Assembly: GCF_003576645.1 (NCBI RefSeq)
Contig: NC_044923.1
Span: forward strand, 8,140,250 to 8,204,249
DNA length: 64,000 nt
Direction: 5' to 3'
From: Ipomoea triloba
Lineage: Eukaryota; Streptophyta; Magnoliopsida; Solanales; Convolvulaceae
Below are positions 22,806-33,848 of the stretch, piece after piece (the stretch's first letter is position 1; the number at the start of each line of letters is the position of its first letter). The notes under the pieces were generated by a model that was not told where the DNA came from, did no database searches, and saw only the letters and a program-made list of their open reading frames with translations. A program made the translations under genes and the position numbers.

Positions 22806-25213
22806 CTATTTGACATTCGCTGCAATGAGCTTAAACCACTGAGTTTGAGGATTCCTCATATCACCCTCTTGCAACCCAACACACTTCCTCGTCAAAATCA
22901 AAGACGACGAGTACGAGGAATCATAATCCAAACACAGCTCCACCCCATCGTCTCCTTTGTTAGCCAACTGAAGCATGGAAGCCAAGTTCCATGTGCTCCC
23001 CTCGTTCATGCAATCGCCGGAAAGGGTAGCCGGATGTCCATCCCTTTCGGCCGCCAAGCACGTCGACGTTCCCAACAGGTGTATCGGCATCCCATCCGCC
23101 CCGTGCGCCCACCGGCTCGCGCCCAAGCAGTCGCTCATGTGCAACCGCCCGCTGTCCACTCGCGCACATTTCCCACTCAATGGATGGTACAATAGGTAGT
23201 AAGTTGCTTCACTCGACCCTGGATCTTCACAACATAGAGAAAAACATCTAAGTTAGTCATTCTGTCAATCCTGGACCGGACCGTGGCCTACACAGCTGTG
23301 TGGTGTGGATCATACTATCAAATAATATGCATTCATTATATTAAAAATGTACATTATATTCAGGTCATGTACATTATTTGTGTACTGAAATAATATACAT
23401 TTAGTATATTAAAAATATACATTTTGTTATGGTTCACACAGCACTATGTGGACCTATATTCAGGTCATGTACATTATTTGCGTACTGAATGTACATTATA
23501 TTGTATAATGTACATTTAGTACGCAAATAATATACATTTAGTATATTAAAAATGTACATTTTGTTATGGTCCACACAGCACTATGTGGACCTATATCCAG
23601 GGAATATACATTATTTGTGTACTAAATGTACATTATATTGTATAATGTACATTCAGTACACAAACAATGTATATTTAATACATTAAAAATATACTTTTTG
23701 TTATGGTCCACACAACAATATATGCAAAACAAAAAAAAATGTTAAACTAAGATAGGAAATATTGATAATTACCTTGGAGTTTTGTTTGGAGAAACTCTAG
23801 TTTGGAGTGAAAGGTAGGATTTCTAAGGGCAGTCCAATTGCCATTGAACATGCCAAATGTTTCCTCCATACCACGTTTGCCTTCCCTAAAGTAATAGCTC
23901 CCTTGGAGAGCCCAAACAGCCCAGTCCAAATCTTTATCAGCCAAATAGGCAAGAATGCAAGGCAAGTGAAGGTTGTCGGGCTCACTCACTTCCCTTTGGT
24001 CGATCCCAAACTCAGACACAAACAGAGGGGCAGCGTCTTTCCCTATAAGCAAGAACCCTTCTTTATCCTCCATTTCCTGTGTGATGTTGTAGCAAACCTT
24101 GTTCAATGGCCCGGCCTCCCACATCTTCGATTGCCCCTCCGAGAACGCGTATCGATGCGTCTCGTAAACCATCTTCTTCCTCATCATGTTGAGCCCCAGT
24201 GGCTTTTGCTTTAGGAACCTGAAATCAAGATCGTAGTCCAAACCTGAGATGATCACTAGCAGATTTGGGTTTGCCCTGTTTAGTGTTTTTGCTCCCTTCT
24301 CTACGTTCTTGTACCATACGCTCTCATTTTGCAACGGCCCACGCAGCTCATTCCTCAAGCTTATGCCCACCACCTATCACAAAAAACAACAAAATTTTAT
24401 TTGTTTTGCATATTAGATAACCATTCATGTTTTTTAGATGACAAGAAAAAAACACGACCACTACTAAGGGTATTTGAATTAGGTAAATTCTACTTTAGAA
24501 CAATGTCAACAATATAAAAAATCAAAAACCACCACCCCATCAATTCAAAAATCTACTTTCAGCAAAGATCTATTCAAAAGTCATTGATGTGATTACCCTT
24601 ATGACTCTGGCCAGCAAAGACCATAGGAATGCATGCAAATTAAACATACCATGGGTGTATCTTTGTAGAGGCTAGCAACCGTGGCTAGGCCTTGCAACCA
24701 TTCTTTGGGATCGAAATACTTGTCGCCGAAGAAGCCATTACCGTCGTTGTTAGCGCAGCACCACATAGGCTCGCTGACCTGGTTATCAAGCACCATCATG
24801 ATGCCATGTCTCCCAACCTCTTCAATCACTGCCTTGTGAGCATCAACCAGACTGAGGCTCAAAAGGTCGGGATTGTGCTGGGCTAGACCAGCAATAGACT
24901 CATTCAAACCGAGATCACCAAACGATTTGGCCACGGTCACGTCGGCATGCCTGGTGAACATGTAAGTTGCCCATGTAATCCTCACACAGTTGAATCCCAT
25001 GTGTGCAACATGGGAGGCAATCTCGCTTAATGGTCTCCTGTCTAGACCCTCAGGCAACATGGGCTTCAAGTGACCTGGCCAATTAGCACAGGCCAACTTC
25101 ACTCTTTCACCACTCTCCTCATCTATAATCCACCTCGAACTTCTAGAGAGAGGTAGAGAATGGGAGAGGGAAGCAATGGAAGCAATAAGCAAAATGGCTA
25201 TGATTGGCTTCAT
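22806..25213 (-). CDS. GH5 glycoside hydrolase with beta-trefoil lectin domain, copy C (intact)
   Basis: Exons on the minus strand: 25213-24650, 24373-23773, 23224-22806; 527 aa. Signal peptide residues 1-20 (IIAILLIASIASLSHSL). GH5 acid/base N196-E197 in SLRNELRG, His261 in YETHRYAF, and predicted nucleophile Glu309 in FVSEFG. The C-terminal ~140 residues form the ricin-B-like trefoil (ends QTQWFKLIAANVK). It differs from copy D at four residues only, all in exon 1: 13 (I/F), 32 (E/D), 70 (A/S) and 91 (D/N). The last removes the NVT glycosylation sequon found in D. Copies C and D are head-to-head, with starts 4 kb apart. TATA-like TATTTAAAC lies about 50 bp upstream of the ATG (25266-25273). 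Confidence 0.92.
23275..23720. repeat. TGTACATTATTT-type foldback repeat in intron 2 of copy C
   Basis: Tandem and inverted modules of AATGTACATTATTTGTGTAC and GGTCCACACAGCACTATGTG, bounded by CCACACAGCTGTGTGG-like palindromes. The same family occurs at 30727-31172 (mirror copy), 42684-42880, 38850-38890 and at the edges of the 4985-5855 foldback. Confidence 0.7.
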
Positions 25214-26895
25214 GGTTTTAATTTGGTTGAAGATGATGAATGGAGTGGATTGCTGGCCTGCTGGCTATTTAAACTGTTAGGGGCCGGGATGGTTAAATTC
25301 AAGAATTTTATCTAAATCTCATAGGGCTTATCTTTAATCATCATTGTATCTGTATATATCATATCAACTATTAGAATTAGAATCCTAATAATGCAAATGT
25401 CTTTTTTAGCATAATTAGATTATAAGAAGTTAGGTAGAGTGAGATATTTCAGGAAGACCACATTTTTATTTTCACACCAGCTCAGCTTGCACATTCATTT
25501 ATTCTCATCATAATATATGTTTCATATTTCTATCTTTGGCTCAAACATATTGTAAATCTGAATTCCTTCATTTAGGCCGTTATTGAAAATTAAAAAAAAT
25601 TAACATTTATAGCTTTGTGAATATGTTATATATATTTCATAGTGTCTCCCTCCATGTTATACATCTATCCATACCATTTCATGTATTAAGTAGCTAAGTT
25701 GGTTGAACTCCAAACTTAACATTTGTTCTGATTTTCTCTCGTTTATTTTATTTCTTTCATTCCTACACAAGATAAATTAAATATTATTTAGTCTACCTTT
25801 TACGAATCATTTAATTAACAAATTAAATGCTCTCATAGTCTATTTTTTCTATTAATCATTTAATTAATGTAGTGTACAAGTTTATATTATACTCCGTACT
25901 TCATTGTATTTGGATTAATTTAGAAAAATTTAAAGTTGATCTAACTAAAAGAAATTAAAATTAAAAATTAATTATGAATACAGTGTAATTCAAATTATTT
26001 TATTTAATTGATTATGTTTCATATTTTGTCATAAATATTTTTCACATTTTTACCCACTCAAGTATAATTTTTGCTATGACTCTAACTATCATGTAATCTA
26101 TCAAAAACATTCTATTGTAATGTATAATGTATTTTGTATTTTAACATTATTATGATTGTCTAATATTTTGTCAATGACATTTCTAACGTCATTTAAACTT
26201 CGCTCCATTTAGTTGATTTTCTGGATCCGCCCCTATATAGGTGTATGTGAATAATGATGAAGTCATCAATATAATGTTAGAATTAAATACTAATGGAGTT
26301 ATAACGGTGTAAGAGTAGTTTTGTCTAACAATAAAGTAGTAGGGATTATTTTTTCCAATAAAATTAATGTAGCAATTAATTTAAAATATAATGCAAGTAT
26401 GTAGCAATTAATTTAAAATATAATGCAAGCATGCAACTTTTCTTTTAATTAAGATAACAAGCCATTCGTGCTGATAACGTGTTGTGAAATAAGATTCTTC
26501 TCCTAATTGATCTTTGGTTAAAGTCTCTTTAAGCATGCGTGATAAGATAGAAAGTAAAGGAAACTAAAACAGAGGAAATATGCATGAAATTTTTTTTTCA
26601 TTCATCACATAATAGAAAAGTTCTTACAAAATATATATTCCTGAAAATAAGAAAAATATAACTAACCTCTAAAATAATGAATAATGACCACACATTAATG
26701 AAATAGTCATAACAAGAATAATATTAAAGTAAAATTGGAATTTGAGTTCGGTGAAGAGAAATTTATTATACTTTCGTGTTTGTTTGTTTGTTCTTTAAAA
26801 AAAAAAAAAAGAAACAAAAAAAACAAACAAACAAAAATGGATACTATTATCCTGTCCAGGACTAAAAGACCTTATAAATGCACACCGTGAAAAAA
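25214..26895. other. Promoter side of copy C and AT-rich spacer
   Basis: 25214-25673 is homologous to the upstream region of copy D (diverged arm). 25674-26895 is AT-rich with no recognised element beyond a duplicated TAGCAATTAATTTAAAATAT + AATGCAAG block at 26371-26430. No gene. Confidence 0.55.
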
Positions 26896-26968
26896 TGGAG
26901 ATGCGGGGTATCGATCCCCGTACCTCTCGCATGCTAAGCGAGCGCTCTACCATCTGAGCTACATCCCC
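26896..26968 (-). tRNA. tRNA-Ala (anticodon AGC)
   Basis: 73 nt, GGGGATGTAGCTCAGATGG start, anticodon loop TTAGCAT, G3-U70 wobble (the tRNA-Ala identity pair), T-stem CGGGG/CCCCG with loop ATCGATA. A T6 Pol III terminator follows at once on the minus strand. Confidence 0.95.
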
Positions 26969-27241
26969 ATGCTGCTTTGCCATGTTATATCATTTATATA
27001 GCGTATAATTTCATCCAAATATTCTATTTTAGGGAAGCCAAAAAAGGTGAGCTGGTCGCCTTTGGAAGCGTTCGCCGGTAACCAATGCCACAAAAACTTC
27101 TCCTGCTATTTCTTACATTTATAAGTTTAACGGTGTGTAAAATTAATACTCCGTCTTACTTCTATTTTATTGTTTTTTTTTTTAAGGTACTTCTATTTTA
27201 TTTTTTTTGAACTGTAGTTTTGCTTTAGGTGTACTTTTAGC

Positions 27242-27371
27242 GCTACTTTCTCAACCTACTGAAGTACAAAGAGTCAACACTTGCCTCCATTGAGGCTCGA
27301 ACTCACTCTCATCATCCATGTGGGAGTGTAAACCGGGACACTGGATGCCACTAGACTACAAGGTCTTTGAC
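27242..27371 (-). mobile_element. SINE family 1, 3'-truncated, with short TSD
   Basis: The minus strand starts GACCTTGTAGTCTAGTGGCAT, with GAGTTCGAGCCTCAATGGAG as the B-box region and the shared GTAGGTTGAGAAAGTAG body. ACTTTTAGC lies at both edges (27233-27241 and 27372-27380). Confidence 0.75.
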
Positions 27372-27432
27372 ACTTTTAGCTTTTGTTAAAATTTCGTTTT
27401 TGTAAATATATTTATTTGCTCTTTTTTGTATA

Positions 27433-27895
27433 GAGTTAATTCCAAGAATGGTCTCTTAATTATTGTCATTTATCAATTTTTATCCTTGGACTTTTAATTA
27501 GATCATAAATGGTTCATTGACTATTGATCTTTACCAATTTTTGTCCTCGACTTTCAATTTAACCATAAATGATCCCTTGATTATTGATTGTGTTCCAAAT
27601 TTTATTCTCTAGTTCAATATCATATTAATAAACATTAAATTTAAGGGTAATAATGTAAATATTTTAGTTCTTCACAATGATGAACTCAATTTGTTCATCT
27701 CAACAACAAGCTAATTTTTACATTATTAATCTTAAATTTAATATTTATTAAATGAATATTTAACTGAATGACCAAATTTAAAACAAAATTAATAGTCAAT
27801 GGACTATTTACAATCAAATTAAAAGTCGAGGATGAAAATTGGTAAAGATCAATAGTCAAGGGACCATTTATAATCCAATTGAAAGTCGAAAGATA
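27433..27895. mobile_element. Foldback MITE (GAGTTAATTCC terminus, MULE-like)
   Basis: Left end GAGTTAATTCCAAGAATGGTC. Arms containing TGACTATTGATCTTTACCAA and GTCCTCGACTTTCAATTTAA mirror the right-hand TTGGTAAAGATCAATAGTCA and AAAGTCGAGGATG. The terminus matches those of 36806-38462 and 56531-56895. The right terminus is eroded. Confidence 0.65.
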
Positions 27896-28204
27896 AACTA
27901 TCGATATGACCCAGCTTCACCCAAAAGCTTGTCATCCACCTATCAAGGTGATCTCGGACGAGCCGTCCCGCACTGACTAAGCTCGGACTTGCTTTTTATA
28001 CACCATTTTTGTTAAACTTCAGTCATCTATCCCTCATAAAATAAAAACAGTTACTTATTGTAAATAAATTGTTCCAATGCATTAATATTTGATATCGGAT
28101 AAATAGATTAGATAAAGTAGTTATTAATATTGATATAACAAATATTCATTAATAAGTATTAAATAATAATCAATAGAAATTAAATGTTATATAAACAAAA
28201 TTCC

Positions 28205-28515
28205 ATTTTGTATACATAGCGACGGACAACTATCCGTCAATAAAATGTAAAGGTATTCTCGCTTCTAAATGTAGCGACGAATTTTAAAATTTTGTCGCTA
28301 TATAGCTACGAATGTTAAAATCCGTCGCTACATTAATTTTTTAAAAAAGCTAGCTTTACGAATGTAGCGACGGATCTCAATATCTGTCACTACATTTTAA
28401 ACTCGAAAATCTTCTTCTTAATATCTAGCGACGGATATTGAAATTAGTAGCTACATTTTAAACTGGAAAATCTTCTTCTTGAATATCTAGCGACGGATTC
28501 ATATATCCGTAGCTA
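28205..28515. repeat. Array of TAGCGACGGAT motifs (CACTA-like subterminal repeats)
   Basis: At least six copies of TAGCGACGGAT or its complement in ~300 bp. They include a ~60-bp tandem duplication at about 28384-28505 (TTTTAAACTCGAAAATCTTC and TTTTAAACTGGAAAATCTTC). Such motifs are typical of CACTA transposon subtermini; no CACTA terminus or transposase is seen. The array ends exactly at the inner edge of the right inverted-repeat arm. Confidence 0.5.
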
Positions 28516-28568
28516 TGGATAGATGTATAACATGAAGGGAGACAACATGGAATATAACATATATTCAC

Positions 28569-28838
28569 AATAATTGTTATACCATAGATCATAGTTCATA
28601 TTGTATTATGAACCCTAATATAATAATTACCGTTCATTAACTCACATTCTATACCTACAATTAATCGTTTTTGTACATGTAAACAAATAACTTGGTATTT
28701 GCTGGCACATAATATGATAGCTACAGGTGCAGAAATTGTCAACTGCATGTACAGAATATGTCGATACAAAATTTGAATGTTATTTTTGGACCAAGGTTTA
28801 AAATGCAAGGTAGACCTTAATCCACGGTATAATTTGCC
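28569..28838. mobile_element. 270-bp MITE specific to the right arm
   Basis: Flanked by TATTCAC (28562-28568 and 28839-28845), while the left arm has a single TATTCAC at the homologous site (around 25615-25625). The ends AATAATTGTTATACCATAGA and CACGGTATAATTTGCC are imperfect inverted repeats. The short duplication of 7-8 bp fits a hAT-type element. Confidence 0.7.
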
Positions 28839-29171
28839 TATTCACAAAGCTATGAATGTTAATTTTTTCAATAATGCCCCAAATGAAAGAATTCAGATTT
28901 ACAATATGTTTAAGCCGAAGATAGAAATATGAAATGTTATGAGAATAAATGCATGTGCAAGCTGAGCTGGTGTTAAACTAAAAATGTGGTCTTCCTGAAA
29001 TATCTCACTATACCTAACTTCTTATAATCTAATTATGCACAAAAAGACATTTGCTTTGTTAGGATTCTAATAGTTGATAATAAGATATATACAGATACAA
29101 TGATGATTAAAGATAAGTCCTGTGAGATTTAGATAAAATTCTTGAATTTAACCATCCCGGCCCCTAACAGT

Positions 29172-29179
29172 TTAAATAC
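29172..29179 (+). promoter_or_regulatory. Putative TATA box of GH5 copy D
   Basis: TTTAAATA about 55 bp upstream of the ATG at 29234. The equivalent of the left arm's motif is conserved although flanking sequence has diverged. Confidence 0.4.
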
Positions 29180-29233
29180 CCAGCAGGCCAGCAATCCACT
29201 CCATTCATCATCATCTTCAACGTAACCAAAACC

Positions 29234-31641
29234 ATGAAGCCAATCATAGCCATTTTGCTTATTGCTTCCTTTGCTTCCCTCTCCCATTCTCTACCTCTCT
29301 CTAGAAGTTCGAGATGGATTATAGATGACGAAAGTGGCGAGAGAGTTAAGTTGGCCTGTGCTAATTGGCCAGGCCACTTGAAGCCCATGTTGCCTGAGGG
29401 TCTTGACAGGAGACCATTAAGCGAGATTGCCTCCCATGTATCACACATGGGCTTCAACTGTGTGAGGATTACATGGGCAACTTACATGTTCACCAGGCAT
29501 GCCAACGTGACCGTGGCCAAATCCTTCGGCGATCTCGGTTTGAACGAGTCTATTGCTGGTCTAGCCCAACACAATCCCGACCTTTTGAGCCTCAGTCTGG
29601 TTGATGCTCACAAGGCAGTGATTGAAGAGGTTGGGAGACATGGCATCATGATGGTGCTTGATAACCAGGTCAGCGAGCCTATGTGGTGCTGCGCTAACAA
29701 CGACGGTAATGGCTTCTTCGGCGACAAGTATTTCGATCCCAAAGAATGGTTGCAAGGCCTAGCCACGGTTGCTAGCCTCTACAAAGATACACCCATGGTA
29801 TGTTTAATTTGCATGCATTCCTATGGTCTTTGCTGGCCAGAGTCATAAGGGTAATCACATCAATGACTTTTGAATAGATCTTTGCTGAAAGTAGATTTTT
29901 GAATTGATGGGGTGGTGGTTTTTGATTTTTTATATTGTTGACATTGTTCTAAAGTAGAATTTACCTAATTCAAATACCCTTAGTAGTGGTCGTGTTTTTT
30001 TCTTGTCATCTAAAAAACATGAATGGTTATCTAATATGCAAAACAAATAAAATTTTGTTGTTTTTTGTGATAGGTGGTGGGCATAAGCTTGAGGAATGAG
30101 CTGCGTGGGCCGTTGCAAAATGAGAGCGTATGGTACAAGAACGTAGAGAAGGGAGCAAAAACACTAAACAGGGCAAACCCAAATCTGCTAGTGATCATCT
30201 CAGGTTTGGACTACGATCTTGATTTCAGGTTCCTAAAGCAAAAGCCACTGGGGCTCAACATGATGAGGAAGAAGATGGTTTACGAGACGCATCGATACGC
30301 GTTCTCGGAGGGGCAATCGAAGATGTGGGAGGCCGGGCCATTGAACAAGGTTTGCTACAACATCACACAGGAAATGGAGGATAAAGAAGGGTTCTTGCTT
30401 ATAGGGAAAGACGCTGCCCCTCTGTTTGTGTCTGAGTTTGGGATCGACCAAAGGGAAGTGAGTGAGCCCGACAACCTTCACTTGCCTTGCATTCTTGCCT
30501 ATTTGGCTGATAAAGATTTGGACTGGGCTGTTTGGGCTCTCCAAGGGAGCTATTACTTTAGGGAAGGCAAACGTGGTATGGAGGAAACATTTGGCATGTT
30601 CAATGGCAATTGGACTGCCCTTAGAAATCCTACCTTTCACTCCAAACTAGAGTTTCTCCAAACAAAACTCCAAGGTAATTATCAATATTTCCTATCTTAG
30701 TTTAACATTTTTTTTTGTTTTGCATATATTGTTGTGTGGACCATAACAAAAAGTATATTTTTAATGTATTAAATATACATTGTTTGTGTACTGAATGTAC
30801 ATTATACAATATAATGTACATTTAGTACACAAATAATGTATATTCCCTGGATATAGGTCCACATAGTGCTGTGTGGACCATAACAAAATGTACATTTTTA
30901 ATATACTAAATGTATATTATTTGCGTACTAAATGTACATTATACAATATAATGTACATTCAGTACGCAAATAATGTACATGACCTGAATATAGGTCCACA
31001 TAGTGCTGTGTGAACCATAACAAAATGTATATTTTTAATATACTAAATGTATATTATTTCAGTACACAAATAATGTACATGACCTGAATATAATGTACAT
31101 TTTTAATATAATGAATGCATATTATTTGATAGTATGATCCACACCACACAGCTGTGTAGGCCACGGTCCGGTCCAGGATTTACAGAATGACTAACTTAGA
31201 TGTTTTTCTCTATGTTGTGAAGATCCAGGGTCGAGTGAAGCAACTTACTACCTATTGTACCATCCATTGAGTGGGAAATGTGCGCGAGTGGACAGCGGGC
31301 GGTTGCACATGAGCGACTGCTTGGGCGCGAGCCGGTGGGCGCACGGGGCGGATGGGATGCCGATACACCTGTTGGGAACGTCGACGTGCTTGGCGGCCGA
31401 AAGGGATGGACATCCGGCTACCCTTTCCGGCGATTGCATGAACGAGGGGAGCACATGGAACTTGGCTTCCATGCTTCAGTTGGCTAACAAAGGAGACGAT
31501 GGGGTGGAGCTGTGTTTGGATTATGATTCCTCGTACTCGTCGTCTTTGATTTTGACGAGGAAGTGTGTTGGGTTGCAAGAGGGTGATATGAGGAATCCTC
31601 AAACTCAGTGGTTTAAGCTCATTGCAGCGAATGTCAAATAG
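29234..31641 (+). CDS. GH5 glycoside hydrolase with beta-trefoil lectin domain, copy D (intact)
   Basis: Exons 29234-29797, 30074-30674, 31223-31641 (phases 0, 1); 527 aa. Predicted secreted (signal peptide to about residue 20). N196-E197 is the expected GH5 acid/base pair, His261 and Glu309 (FVSEFG) complete the active site, and W residues in DWAVWALQGSYY probably line the cleft. The lectin-like exon begins at DPGSSE and ends QTQWFKLIAANVK; Cys pairs (KCARV, SDCLG, TCLAA, GDCMN, LCLD, KCVG) suit a trefoil with disulfides. It keeps the NVT sequon at residue 91. Exons 2 and 3 are identical to copy C. Compared with A/B, exon 2 differs in the loop after FRFLKQ and the lectin exon is 5 codons shorter. 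The substrate is unknown. Confidence 0.92.
30727..31172. repeat. TGTACATTATTT-type foldback repeat in intron 2 of copy D
   Basis: Mirror image of 23275-23720, with the same internal modules in the same register. The one difference found between the outer arms (G/T at 31181) lies just beside it. Confidence 0.7.
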
Positions 31642-32414
31642 ATAGATTTTAGGTTTTAGATTTTAGATTAGTTTATACTAGCTAGACTAGATATTAATTT
31701 CTCAACTTAATTGTAATCGCATAAATAAAATAGATTTTTAGTGTGGTTATATTATATTAATGTCCAATTTTTAATATCATTATTTATATATTACATTATA
31801 AAAATTATAAAATTTGACTATAATTTTATTATTCTACCATTTATACATATAAATGTTTGTTTTTATTTAATTGCATGAATTTGAGTAACTTTATTTTCAT
31901 TGTGGCCTAATGACAAATTAAATCAATGCAAGGAGCAACAATTGGTTGGCAATACCACAACTAAATGTAACAATACCACAATAGTCGATAGTGGATGATA
32001 AAAATGAATTTTTTCTATTAAATAATAATAAAATCTAAATAATAAGTCTCAATGTTATACCCCTAATTTATCAAATTAACTTCTGGAGTATTCTTAAATG
32101 TTTTAATCCATGCCTATTTTGAATCTAAAATGCATGGATTATATCCATGAAATTGTAGTTTGCAAGTTTCAACTTACATTAACTTATTTCTTATTCCTAC
32201 CTAAAGAGGTATGAGCTATGCATGAAGAGGCTGATGAAATTTCCATTTTTAATTCATGCCTTCAAGTGTTGTCTCTATGCTTAGTGATTGCTGGCTTTAG
32301 CTAAAGTAATAAACTTTGGCAATAAAATAAAAATAAAATAAAAAAGAGTAATGTTTCATGCTATTGAAGATTCCGGCCTTCAGTTCCCGGTGTAAAACTC
32401 TCATACCTCCGTAA

Positions 32415-32496
32415 CGTCGACAGAAGGGTTCGAACCTGCGCGGGCGAAGCCCAACAGATTTCAAGTCTGTCTCCTTAACCACTCGGACATATCGAC
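32415..32496 (-). tRNA. tRNA-Ser (anticodon TGA), in right arm
   Basis: Exact mirror copy of 21951-22032 with the same C-T mismatch in the T-stem. It lies ~770 bp past the stop codon of copy D, on the opposite strand. Confidence 0.88.
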
Positions 32497-33052
32497 ATCT
32501 ACGGGCTCTAGCAAGTAGAAAATTATTTTATAACTATAATTCTGACTTGTGTATTGACTAAATCTGACGCCATTAATTATTTTTATTTTCAAATATGTAA
32601 AAGGCATCTTGGCTGGATGTAGGTGCGTATTGAGGTAGGAGGAATGAACTTATTAGGGTAGGTTCATGGGTTGTAAATATTAGATAATGGCATTGTAAAT
32701 ATTTAGGTAATTTCCTGGGTTTACACATTAGCAATGAGAATCGAAATTAAAGTTATTATTTAGTTAATAATTTTTTAAAACACAACTATGATATTTAATT
32801 ATCCCTTTAATTTAAAATCTCATTCTCTAATTAAAAACGTGTATCTTTCCATTTTATCCTAGCTTCCTCATATGTCACGTCCCTATCTCTTGCCTATACT
32901 CATTACATCCTCCGATTTTTTTTCTTTTTTTCTTTTGTTTTGTTTTGTTTTGTTTTGTTTTGTTTAGTGCTTTGATGTCATTATATTAGGATCTGCTCTG
33001 ATTTTTTGTTTTTTTTTTTGTATTTTTAAAATATTTATTTTCATTATAGGGT

Positions 33053-33775
33053 AAAACATCAAAATTTTCATCACATGAGTTCCAATGGGACTGTCAACAT
33101 CAAAATTTTCAGTAATAAACTTTGGCAAAAAAAAAAAAAAAAAAAAAGATTTCTTATTTGTAGATCAGACTTATATAATCCATTATCCAAATAAGAAATC
33201 CATATAGTAGAACAATATCATTATTTTCAACCCCCAAAGATTCATCATTAGGAACTATAGAGTGTCTTGGTTGCGTTGTTTAGGGATAGAGGTGCAATGA
33301 TGAAAATTTTTAAAACATATTATATGATGTGTGTATAAAGAGAAGGGAACAAAAACAAAAAGGAAAACAAGCTAAGGGCGGTCGTTACAAAAATATGTTA
33401 TTTTGTGTGTGAATGCAGTAATGGTTTTTTTTTTTTGCGAGTTCATCCCAAACAACAATAGCCTGATGTCAGCTTCTACCGCATAAGCTTTAGATCTATC
33501 AACAAATAATATACATTTCATAAAATTAAAAAAAAAATTGTTTAAATCTCAAAGGTATAGGTGATTTGAATTTGAGCTAGGGAGTTGAGTTGATGAGCAC
33601 TGAATGATGAAAGTGTCCAACATTCCTCCATCAAATTGTTTTGTCCTTAGGGTATAAAGAATCAACAATCAATCAAACCATGCATCCAACCAAAAGAGAT
33701 AAAATCCAATGCAACTTAACTGTACAGTGATTGTATTAACATAGTAATATGTTTAAAGAGAAATGGAGAATAAAT
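33053..33775. other. Intergenic, no feature recognised
   Basis: AT-rich, with poly(A) at 33127-33148 and a T-run at 33427-33437. CATCAAAATTTTCA occurs twice (33058 and 33098). No gene or element. Confidence 0.5.
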
Positions 33776-33848
33776 GGGGATGTAGCTCAAATGGTAGAGC
33801 GCTCGCTTTGCATGCGAGAGGCACGGGGTTCGATCCCCCGCATCTCCA
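33776..33848 (+). tRNA. tRNA-Ala (anticodon TGC)
   Basis: 73 nt, anticodon loop TTTGCAT, G3-U70 wobble, fully paired T-stem CGGGG/CCCCG with loop TTCGATC. TTTTT follows at about 33859. It differs from 26896-26968 mainly in anticodon and T-loop. Confidence 0.96.

Larger units (their letters stand above)
21395..25673. repeat. Left arm of large inverted repeat (carries GH5 copy C and tRNA-Ser)
   Basis: Position x here pairs with 54447 minus x in the right arm from 21395 to about 25213 with no net indel. This includes an (AAAAC)n microsatellite, homopolymers, the tRNA-Ser and all three GH5 exons. From 21395 to 24877 I found a single mismatch (23266 vs 31181) in the parts compared. From 24878 inward, mismatches rise to several per cent and indels appear. 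The inner edge is near 25673. Confidence 0.9.
26969..28204. other. Spacer between inverted-repeat arms: SINE and foldback remnants
   Basis: It contains a SINE (27242-27371) and a foldback MITE (27433-27895). 27900-28204 shows no feature apart from AT-rich sequence. No gene. Confidence 0.5.
28516..33052. repeat. Right arm of large inverted repeat (carries GH5 copy D and tRNA-Ser)
   Basis: Mirror of 21395-25673. Outer 29570-33052 is essentially identical to the left arm. Inner 28516-29568 is diverged and carries a 270-bp insertion absent from the left arm. Beyond 33052 similarity stops abruptly (GGGT then AAAACATC versus GACCC on the other side). Confidence 0.9.

Noticed and set aside
26795..26983. 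62-aa frame over tRNA-Ala
   Set aside because: Antisense/sense shadow of the tRNA gene; no protein support.
28205..28515. CRISPR-like array of repeated GCGACGGAT
   Set aside because: Irregular spacing, both orientations, eukaryotic context; fits transposon subterminal repeats.
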